From Thraustochytrium sp. TN22 (lineage: Eukaryota > Sar > Bigyra > Thraustochytrida > Thraustochytriidae): a stretch of DNA of 64,000 bases. The notes under the pieces were generated by a model. It saw nothing but the letters and a program-made list of their open reading frames with translations. It ran no database searches and had not been told where the DNA came from. The stretch lies in the NCBI GenBank assembly GCA_013306675.1, contig JABLUY010000010.1, positions 1 through 64,000 of the forward strand, in the 5' to 3' direction. How positions within the stretch are numbered: the stretch's first letter is position 1; every line of letters begins with the position of its first letter. The position numbers were made by a program, and so were the translations under genes. Of the stretch, positions 56,767 to 64,000 are shown piece after piece.

Positions 56767-57017
56767 TGAATCCGCCACATCGCCCGTGAGCAACCTGAAC
56801 GGCGCATCGACCAAGACGCCGGTGAGCTGCCTGCTGTCGACCTTGCTGGTGCTCACCGTGACGTCGGCGACATCGTGCGGCGACCTCCCCAAGTGCTGGC
56901 GGTGATGAATCCGCCACATCGCCCGTGAGCAACCTGAACGCCGCATCGACCAAGACGCCGGCGAGCTGCCTGCTGTCGACCTTGCTGGTGCTCACCGTGA
57001 CGTCGGCGACATCGTGG
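56601..57017. repeat. Three 139-bp tandem repeats at the protease 3' end
   Basis: GGCGACCTCCCCAAGTGCTG recurs at 56601, 56740 and 56879. The three copies differ by only a few bases. Copy 1 encodes the protease C-terminus. Because 139 is not a multiple of three, copies 2 and 3 are read in other frames and the ORF stops early in copy 2. Confidence 0.93.
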
Positions 57018-58978
57018 TCACGGGGACAGGCTGTATGGTAACATAATGTAATTGACAAGCAATGCTGCCAAAGCTCTCTCTCTCTCTTCCGTGTGATTGG
57101 TAACAGATGCGTCATGTGATGTGATGGACCCACAGCATTTGTGGCCTCGATGTCGCCAGAGCGTCGCGACGTGGTGGGCCAATCTCACAGAGCTAATTAG
57201 CCCGCTGCACGGCGTGCACGTGCGCGAGCAATCCCACGCCGTTGGATCTCGCGTAACGGGGGCATGCTCCGCAGAGGTGCAAACTGTCGACCGACTGTGT
57301 CGACCGACAGAACGGCCTCCCCTTTTGCGTCTGGCTGCTTCTGCGACGACCGTGGGATGCACGAGTCCACCACGCGAGCCTGGCCCGGGGCCACGGATCC
57401 GAGTCGGGCCACGCAGAGGCAGCCAGCCGTCAACGGCCAAGGCCTTCAAACTAGCCACCCGCCCGACAACCTCCGAGTCCTCCATGCATTGCGTCATTGC
57501 ATAGCGAGCTGCGTACCTCCGCGCCGGCGCTGCCAGTGGCGGTCACGGTCGGCCAGTCATCCAGCCGTTGGTTAGGCCAGGCCTGAATTGCGCTGCTCTG
57601 CCAGGCAGGCAGCTAGCTAGCTAGCTAGCTAGCTCATCACTGCAGGCAGCTCCTGCTCGCTCCGTCCTGCGGGCGCCACTGGCTCTGCGGCCGGTGAGCC
57701 GGGCCCGCGAACGCAGCCTGCCTCCGGCGGCGCGCCTCGTCGCGAGTTCTTGCCGCGCTGCCGCGCGCCGGGCGAGGCTCTGGGAAGGCAAGTGGGAAGG
57801 CAAGGCGAGGCGGCGCGAGCCGCGAGCCGACTCGAGGCCTCGCGACGGCGCGAGGATGTGGTGTCGGTCTTGAGGCCTCGCCGCAGAAGCTAGCAGCTCG
57901 GTCAGGCCCCGCAACTGTGGTGGCCCGCGCTCGTCGCTGTGGCGCGGCAGCGACGCTGCGGCGGCGGCTGCGCGCAGCTCGTGCGCGGTGCGCGGTGCGC
58001 TTCACGTCACGCTGCTTGCGCGTGACGCCGTGTGCCCACGCGAGCATGCATCGCCGGCCGGCTACGCTTCTGCCGCGCGGCGAGCGAGGCGCGGGCGCGG
58101 CTCCGGGCGGGCAAGCGCGGCGGCGGCGCCGCGCGGCCACGGGTGGCGCGGCCCATGTCCCGCTGGCACCACAGCGCCCCGGTTTCCGCTCGGCGGAGAC
58201 AAGCTAGCCTGCAGTTGGGCCAAGCTGCCAGCTCGAACGGGCAGCCGTTGGGTGTGGGCCGGTGTAGGCCCCGCCTGCCCGCGCGCATCGAACGAGTCCA
58301 GGCGCTGGCGCCCGCGCCGCCGCCTGACTGGCGCGCCGCGCGATGCTGGCGGCCAGGCTCGCTGCGCCCCGCCCGCGCCCGCGTCCTGCTCTGCTCTGCT
58401 CTGCTCTGCTCTGCTCTTCTCCGCGCGGGCGGCGGACGCCCGCGCGGCGCCGGCATTGGTTGGCGGCCGGCTCGGCACAGGCTGCCTGCCTGCCTACAGA
58501 ACGCCAGACCTTGAGCCGCCTCGGCCACGGGCGGCCGAACGCGCGGCCAAGTGCGCTATCGCGGCGGGCCAGTCGGGAATAGCGCGCGCCAAATGGGAAT
58601 AAGCGCGCGGCCACTGTGGAGCGCTGCGCCCGGGCGGCCAGGCCGCAAGAGCGTGCGGTGAGAGAAGAAGGCAGGCAAAGTCCAAACAGCGGCAGCCCCA
58701 CGGCGACGCGCGGCGGCGCGGCGGCGGCGCGGCGCGCGAGGGCGCCGGCGCGCGAGGGCGCGAGCGCGCGGCGCGCGGCGGCGGGGCGGCGGCGGCGGCG
58801 GCCGCGGCGGCGGCGGCGGCGGCGGCGGCGGGCGGGATCCGGCGCGTTTGAAAATTCAAACAGGGCGCGCGCGGCCCGGCGCAGACGCAGACGCGGGCAG
58901 ACGCAGAAGGAGAGAGAGGCGAGGCGACGCGACGCGCACGCGCACGCGCGCCCGCGCGCGCGCCCGCGCGAGCGGAGG
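57018..58978. promoter_or_regulatory. Long region between M12 protease and histidine kinase
   Basis: About 2 kb without a recognised gene. A CT run is near 57075-57087, an (AGCT)6 tract at 57611-57634, a CTCTG pentamer run at 58386-58416, and a long (GGC)n block near 58790-58830. The kinase frame is open from 58616, but those residues are repeat-derived. Short open frames on both strands lack recognisable domains. Confidence 0.4.
57611..57634. repeat. (AGCT)6 tetranucleotide tract
   Basis: Perfect self-complementary AGCT units, the longest such tract in the window, between the protease and the histidine kinase. Confidence 0.9.
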
Positions 58979-61900
58979 ATGGCGGCGGCGCAGGGCGGCG
59001 GCGAGGCGGCGTGGAGGAGCGCGATGGACGCGCTGCCCGTGGGCGTGCTGAGGCTGCGGAGGGAAGCGGGAAACGCGGTGGAGGAGCAGAGCACCAGCAG
59101 CGGGCTGGTGATCGAGGCCAGCAACGCCAAGGCGGAGCGGCTGCTGGGCAAGGCGTGCAGGCGCGGCGCGGCGCTGGAGGAAGCCGTCGGCATGGAGACG
59201 GCGGCGCTGAAGAGGCTGGTGGCGTGGCTGCGCGTGAGGCCGGCCGTGCCGATGATGCCGCAGGTCTTCGAGCCGGACAGCGCTGACGAGGTGAAGGACA
59301 CGGATAGCGCCAGTGGGTCCAGCAGCGACAAACTCCTGTCCGGGTGCAGGGAGCGCGGGCCCGGGCTGCAGGCGGTGGAGCAAGGGAGCCCGCCGAGCCC
59401 GGCTGCAGAGGAGCTGGAGGTGTCGCTCGCGCCCGTGGCCGGCATGGTGATGGCGCTGCGGCTGGCGCGCAGCCAGGAGGAGACGGACGTGGTCTCGGCC
59501 GTCCTGGTGGAGCCCTTGCCAGACACGGAGCGCAGGGCGTCGTTGACGCGGTCCGAGAGCATGGAGCAGCTGCTGGCGTCCATGCCGAACCCGGTCATCA
59601 CCTCGACGAACGACATGATCATCACATACGCGAACCCGTGCGCCGAGACGATCTTCGGCTATGCGCCGGGCGAGCTGGTCGGCCAGAAGGTGAATGTGCT
59701 CATGTCCGGCACGGACCGCGAGCACCACGACGCCTACGTGAACCGGTACAAGACGTCCGGGAATCGGCGCGTCATCGGGCGCGAGCCGCGGCCCATCGTG
59801 GGCCTGCGCAAGGACGGCACCGAGCTGCGGCTGCTGCTGACGGTGAACCGCCACGCCACGGTGGAGGGCTTCTGCGCGGTCTTCATCGACTCAACCCGCG
59901 AGCACCACCTTGAGCGGCACACCGAGCGCATCCTGACGTCAGTGGGCGCGCCCGTGGTGCGCGTGGACAGCAAGATGCGCATCAACTTCGTCAACACGAC
60001 GGCGCTCGAGACCTTTGGGTACTCGCTCGAGGAGCTGCTGGGTCAGTCCGTGAACATCCTCATGACCTCGCGCGACAGCCACACGCACGACAACTACGTT
60101 CGCCGGTACCGCGAGTCCGGCAAGGGTCGCATCATCGGCCAGAAGCCGCGCCTCGTGGATGGCAAGGCCAAGGACGGCTCCAAACTCAAGCTGTACCTCA
60201 CGGTGACCACGGACCCGGATGGCGACGGCTTCTGCGCCGTCTTCACCAACGTGACGCGCGAGCTGCATCTGGCGCAGCGCACCTCGGAGATCCTCAGCTC
60301 CATGGCCTCGCCCGTGGTGCGCGCCGACAAGAACATGAAGATCACCTACGTGAACCCGAATGGGTCGCAGGTCTTCGGCTACGAACCGGACGAGCTCCTG
60401 GGCAAGAATGTCAACGTGCTCATGCCCTCGCCGCTGCGCGAAAACCACGACAGCATTGTCGCCCGGTACTTGGAGACCGGCAACGGCAAGATCATCAACG
60501 CTCGGCCGCGCCTGGTGACGGGCGTGCGCAAGGACGGGTCACCGCTGAAGCTTTTTGCCGCCATCACGCCTGACGGCGAGGACGGCTTCACGGCCTGCTT
60601 CACAGACGTCACGGAGACCATCGAGCAGCGCGAGCGCGCGCAGCGCCTCGCGTCCATGGACGCACCCATCCTCGTGCTCGACCGCGACCTCCGCATCGAC
60701 TACGCCAACCATGCAGCCGAGGTGGCCTTTCGCGGCGACCACGGCAAGCTGCACGGCCTCGACATGCGCACGCTCATCTCGGTACGCAACTCCCATGGCG
60801 TGGAGGGCGCAGTCGAGGAGCTCCTGCGCACGGCTGCCAAGAGCGCGGACGAGCATGAGCACGAGGCGGGCGGCGACGGCGGCGGCGGCGGCAAGGCCAC
60901 CGGCACCTGCGCCAGCTCGTCCGCGAGCTCGTCGCAGTTCTCCTCGGGCCAGATGTTCTCGGCCTTTGGGCGCTACTCGGGCGGCAGCAAGAGCCGGTCC
61001 ACGGGCGACGACAGCAGCAAGTCGGACATGGGCCAGGTCAGCGACCACATCATTCGCATGCAGACGCTGGACGGGAACGAGCTGCTCGTGCAGTACCGCA
61101 TCACGGAGAACGACAAGGGCTACACCCTGGCGCTCTTCGATGTGACCAAGGAGGTGGCCATGAGCAATCAGCTCTCGGCCATCATCCGCAACGTGTCGAG
61201 CGGCGTCATCGTCGTGGACAAGGCTCTCAATATCAAGTTCATCAACCACCACGGGCTCGCCACGCTCGGCTATCGTACGCGCGACGTGATCGACAAGCCG
61301 CTCTCCATCTTTGGCTCGGACTTTAGAAATCTCGCTGGCTTCGGCATCCGCAACCTGCTCACCATCGCGGAGTCCCTCGCCGAGGAGGCCGAGGAGGCCT
61401 TCCCCGGGTCCTCCGGCGGCACGCTGCCCAAGGATTCGAACAGGCGCGCCTTCCGCGCCATCACCAAACACGGCAACCCGCTCTACGTGCACGTCGAGGT
61501 CACCGAGGCGCTCGAGTTCTACACGCTCGTGCTCACGGACATCACCGAGGAGCACACGCTGCTGACCAAGCTCAACAGCATGCTCGAGGCCACGCCCTCG
61601 CTCATCTTCATGTTTGGCGCCGACGCCACGCCCTCGGCCGGCGGCGTCATGGAGGCCGCACACGTCAACGCGCACACGCCGCTTTCGCAGCTGCCCATCA
61701 GCATGGTCAGCAAGTCCTGCCGCCGCCTCTTCCAGCAGGTGCCCAGCTTGGACGGCTACAGCACGCTCGAGGCGCTTCTCAGCGTCGTGGCCAGCAACGA
61801 TCGCGCCAACGTCGAGGACGTCCTCCTGCGAACCATGCGCTCCGAGCCGGACTCCACGAACACCGTCGAGCTGCGCATGAAGCAGGTGCGCAAGGGCGAG

Positions 61901-63340
61901 CACAGTGTGGCCTGGTACAATTGCTGCGTCACCAAGCTGCGCAGCGGCCAGTGCTTTGTGAGCGCGCAGGACATCGGCGCCGAGGTCCAACTGCGCGAGG
62001 AGCTGCGCCTCAAGCTCGTGCAGGGAAGCAGCTCGCTCGCGCAGGCCATGGCGGACTCCTCGCACATCCGCCGCGTGCTGCAGTACGTGGCGCATGAGTA
62101 CCGCAACTTCTTCTTCGGCGCCGCCACCCTGGTGGAGGACCTCTGCGACGAGCTCCAGGGCAGCGCCATGCACGATGACATGCAGCAGATTCTGCGCATC
62201 CACAATCGCATGGGCCAGCTCTTTGATGACTGCCTGCTCATGCAAAAGATCGAGGCCCAGGAGTACACGTATGTGCGGTCGGCCGTCTCGCTCAAGACCG
62301 TGCTGGACGACGCCGTCTCGTACGCACAAAACCGCGACCGCAAGCGAAGCGTGGACTCCATCACCTTTCGCCCGCGCCTCAGCGATGAGGCTGTCGATAG
62401 CTACATTCTCGGCTCCGCCGCGCACCTCTACCAGGCCATCACCAACCTCATCAGCAACGCCTTCAAGTACAACTCGGACGACGGTGTCGTCGTGCTGGAC
62501 GCCGCGCTCGACGGCGCCGATGCCGTCATTCAGGTTCGCGACACGGGCATCGGCATCCCTGAGGCCAAGCGCGCCGTCATCTTTGAGCCCTACAAGCGCC
62601 TGGCCACCGGCTCGCACCGCGTCGGCACGGGTCTTGGGCTCAGCTTCGCCAAGGACTTTGTCACCAAGGGCTGCGGCGGCTCGGTCACTGTCAAGTCGAA
62701 CGACGTCGAGGGCCAGGGCACCATTTTTGAGATCAGGATGCCCACGTGCGCCCCGCCCCCCAGCGTTACCGCCAAACTCAAGGTCAAGGTCAAGGCGCCC
62801 AAGCCCGGCGCTGCCGGCAGCGCCTCGGCCGCCACCGAGGACCACACCGAGCTGGCCAACGCCGCGTCCTCGCCGGGCGCCAACGACGTCGACCTGCCTC
62901 GCGCCATTGACGTCCTTGTCGTCGATGACGACGACATCATCCGCATCACGCTCGGCCGCCGCCTGCGCAAGCTCAAGTGGCCGCTCGAGAAGCTCGGGCG
63001 CCGCCTGCGCGTCATGGAGAGTGCCTTCGGCGAGGAGGCCATCCGTCTTGTGCTCGAGCAGAACTTTTCTTTCAGCCTCATCACCATCGACCAGGATATG
63101 GGTGCCGACCACTACAGCGGCTCCGAGACCATCAAGATCCTCCGTGACGGCGGCTACACGGGCACCATCGTGGGCCTCACGGGCAACGAGTCTGACGACG
63201 AGCGTCGCCAGATGCTCGTTGCGGGCTCCCAGCACGTGCTCATCAAGGGCTCCAAGGTTTTTGGCGACGTTGACCGCATCCTCCAGCGCAGTCTGCTCGG
63301 GGAGGGTGACGACGACGCCGACGCCTTGCTCGAGGCGTAA
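58979..63340 (+). CDS. Hybrid histidine kinase with tandem PAS domains
   Basis: A 1453-residue soluble sensor kinase for two-component phosphorelay. From about residue 195 three PAS domains follow at regular ~120-residue spacing (ITYANPCAETIFGYAPGELV; INFVNTTALETFGYSLEELL; ITYVNPNGSQVFGYEPDELL), each ending in a GFCAVF/GFTACF core strand. A fourth, divergent PAS (from ~556) and a fifth (SSGVIVVDKALNIKFINHHG, ~residue 735) come next. The kinase core has H-box His1039 (VAHEYRNFF), N-box NLISNAFKYN, G1 DTGIGI and G2 GTGLGLSFAK. A receiver follows (VLVVDDDDIIR, phosphoacceptor Asp1371 in TIDQDMG, LTGN, Lys in IKGSK). No transmembrane helix is seen, so it is probably cytoplasmic. PAS ligands are unknown; the FGY-E-L pattern resembles redox/O2-type PAS. 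All phosphotransfer residues are present. Confidence 0.92.
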   Translation: MAAAQGGGEAAWRSAMDALPVGVLRLRREAGNAVEEQSTSSGLVIEASNAKAERLLGKACRRGAALEEAVGMETAALKRLVAWLRVRPAVPMMPQVFEPDSADEVKDTDSASGSSSDKLLSGCRERGPGLQAVEQGSPPSPAAEELEVSLAPVAGMVMALRLARSQEETDVVSAVLVEPLPDTERRASLTRSESMEQLLASMPNPVITSTNDMIITYANPCAETIFGYAPGELVGQKVNVLMSGTDREHHDAYVNRYKTSGNRRVIGREPRPIVGLRKDGTELRLLLTVNRHATVEGFCAVFIDSTREHHLERHTERILTSVGAPVVRVDSKMRINFVNTTALETFGYSLEELLGQSVNILMTSRDSHTHDNYVRRYRESGKGRIIGQKPRLVDGKAKDGSKLKLYLTVTTDPDGDGFCAVFTNVTRELHLAQRTSEILSSMASPVVRADKNMKITYVNPNGSQVFGYEPDELLGKNVNVLMPSPLRENHDSIVARYLETGNGKIINARPRLVTGVRKDGSPLKLFAAITPDGEDGFTACFTDVTETIEQRERAQRLASMDAPILVLDRDLRIDYANHAAEVAFRGDHGKLHGLDMRTLISVRNSHGVEGAVEELLRTAAKSADEHEHEAGGDGGGGGKATGTCASSSASSSQFSSGQMFSAFGRYSGGSKSRSTGDDSSKSDMGQVSDHIIRMQTLDGNELLVQYRITENDKGYTLALFDVTKEVAMSNQLSAIIRNVSSGVIVVDKALNIKFINHHGLATLGYRTRDVIDKPLSIFGSDFRNLAGFGIRNLLTIAESLAEEAEEAFPGSSGGTLPKDSNRRAFRAITKHGNPLYVHVEVTEALEFYTLVLTDITEEHTLLTKLNSMLEATPSLIFMFGADATPSAGGVMEAAHVNAHTPLSQLPISMVSKSCRRLFQQVPSLDGYSTLEALLSVVASNDRANVEDVLLRTMRSEPDSTNTVELRMKQVRKGEHSVAWYNCCVTKLRSGQCFVSAQDIGAEVQLREELRLKLVQGSSSLAQAMADSSHIRRVLQYVAHEYRNFFFGAATLVEDLCDELQGSAMHDDMQQILRIHNRMGQLFDDCLLMQKIEAQEYTYVRSAVSLKTVLDDAVSYAQNRDRKRSVDSITFRPRLSDEAVDSYILGSAAHLYQAITNLISNAFKYNSDDGVVVLDAALDGADAVIQVRDTGIGIPEAKRAVIFEPYKRLATGSHRVGTGLGLSFAKDFVTKGCGGSVTVKSNDVEGQGTIFEIRMPTCAPPPSVTAKLKVKVKAPKPGAAGSASAATEDHTELANAASSPGANDVDLPRAIDVLVVDDDDIIRITLGRRLRKLKWPLEKLGRRLRVMESAFGEEAIRLVLEQNFSFSLITIDQDMGADHYSGSETIKILRDGGYTGTIVGLTGNESDDERRQMLVAGSQHVLIKGSKVFGDVDRILQRSLLGEGDDDADALLEA

Positions 63341-63675
63341 CAGATGTGCTCCTATCCGTCAGTCGAGCTCCCCGTCTCGTCTCGTCTCGTCAGACATACA
63401 GACACACACGACACAACACAAAACACAAACAGAGAGGGAGGGAGGGAGGGAGGGAGGGAGCAAGAGGAAGAACGAAGACTCGGCGTACGCCCAGCGAACG
63501 AGAGAGTCTGTGAGCTCTCCTCCCCCCTTGCAAGCGCCACCAATTTTGCCCGAACCACCTACACCTTTTTTTCACTCGCGTACTTCAAGGTTTCATTCAA
63601 TTTTTCACTTTTTATACACACAGGTTGCAGGCAGCAGCGGCCAAGCATCGCGCCCCGCAGGGTGGCAACACACGA
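63341..63675. other. Convergent 3' region, histidine kinase / ABC transporter
   Basis: 335 bp with a CGTCT pentamer run (63372-63390), a CA-rich stretch, a (GGGA)n run near 63433-63459, and a pyrimidine-rich AT-richer patch near 63560-63630 that may hold 3' processing signals. Confidence 0.45.
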
Positions 63676-64000
63676 CTAAAAGCTCTCCGGTTGACCACCC
63701 GACTCGGACGAGGCGGAGGAGGCTCCCGAGGGCGGGCCAAGAAAAAGGCGCGAATAGAGGCTGGCCGGGTCGGCCGCAAGCGACGCATGCGTACCCGTCT
63801 CGGCCAGCGAGCCGCGTTCCAGCAGGAGGATGCTGTCGGCCCGAAGCTGCAGGGGCTCGAGGCGCTCGTGCGTGATGACGAGGATGGTCAGGTGGCGCGA
63901 CCAGAGCTTGTCCGCGATGGTCTGCTCTACGAGGCGGCGCGACTCAGGGTCCAAGTGCGATGTGGGCTCATCGAGGATGAGGAGGCGCGGACGCCGCAGC
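63676..64000 (-). CDS. ABC transporter, C-terminal nucleotide-binding end (partial)
   Basis: Only the last ~107 residues are inside the window; the gene continues past the right edge. Visible parts are the Walker B and D-loop (PRLLILDEPTSHLDPES), a switch His (ILVITHER), and the exporter-type ending ADSILLLERGSLAETGTHAS, then LAADPASLYSRLF. This is the tail of an ATP-binding domain that powers export. The pattern fits ABCB-like or bacterial-type exporters, but subfamily and substrate cannot be decided from this part. A Ser/Gly-rich tail ends PESF. Confidence 0.85.
   Translation of the reverse strand, partial: LRRPRLLILDEPTSHLDPESRRLVEQTIADKLWSRHLTILVITHERLEPLQLRADSILLLERGSLAETGTHASLAADPASLYSRLFLGPPSGASSASSESGGQPESF

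Noticed and set aside
57097-57504. 135-residue plus-strand open frame
   Set aside because: No domain, unremarkable composition, and overlapped by frames on the other strand; likely chance.
58616-58978. N-terminal extension of the histidine kinase
   Set aside because: Encoded by GGC-type repeats with Arg/Ala-rich output. Met at 58979 starts ordinary sequence.
60539-63235. Long antisense open frame (898 residues) opposite the histidine kinase
   Set aside because: Same codon-composition artefact. The plus strand carries all kinase and receiver motifs.

Overview
This window looks like nuclear DNA of a flagellate-bearing eukaryotic microbe, most likely a stramenopile of the thraustochytrid (labyrinthulomycete) type. 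The placement is inference. It rests on extreme GC content with GC-ending codons, genes that read as one long open frame without visible introns (one over 7.5 kb), tight packing with gene orientation often alternating, cilium genes (CEP290, CFAP77, a polycystin-type channel), and a PAS-rich hybrid histidine kinase beside ordinary eukaryotic nuclear genes. No rRNA, tRNA, CRISPR array, operon, virus-like element or intact transposon was recognised.

Layout. From 0 to 20 kb: geranylgeranyl diphosphate synthase (+), a WH2-RhoGAP protein (-) divergent from CEP290 (+), a polycystin-like channel (-), a secreted cupin/FN3/PA protein (+) and a secreted transglutaminase-like protein (-). From 20 to 32 kb: an MHYT membrane sensor (+), TFIIIC subunit GTF3C5 (+), a BCAS3 homologue (-), a CDK7-like kinase (+) and a class II histone deacetylase (-). 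From 32 to 44 kb: a Pumilio protein (+), a 1062-residue four-helix membrane protein of unknown function (+), BuGZ/ZNF207 (+) and CFAP77 (-). From 44 to 51 kb: three intact C-factor/sniffer-type short-chain dehydrogenases and one decayed copy, all on the minus strand, among tandem duplications. From 51 to 64 kb: a beta-trefoil-like/IQ protein (-), a secreted M12-type metalloprotease (+), a multi-PAS hybrid histidine kinase (+) and the end of an ABC transporter (-).

Themes. CEP290 (transition zone), the polycystin-like channel (often ciliary) and CFAP77 (doublet microtubules) fit a biflagellate zoospore stage. Several proteins keep a family fold but alter a key residue: the RhoGAP has no arginine finger, the kinase has DLG for DFG, the protease has Leu at the Met-turn, and the cupin seems to lack iron ligands. 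Gene borders carry two recurring kinds of simple sequence, AGCT/TAAGTTA palindromic tracts and pentanucleotide microsatellites. Local tandem duplications (periods of about 126, 139, 310 and 357 bp) lie near 3' ends, and one has changed a protein C-terminus.

Limits. Start codons were chosen by reading, from signal peptides, family alignment recalled from memory and in-frame Met codons. Small introns cannot be excluded. GC-rich codon use produces long antisense open frames, which were ignored.
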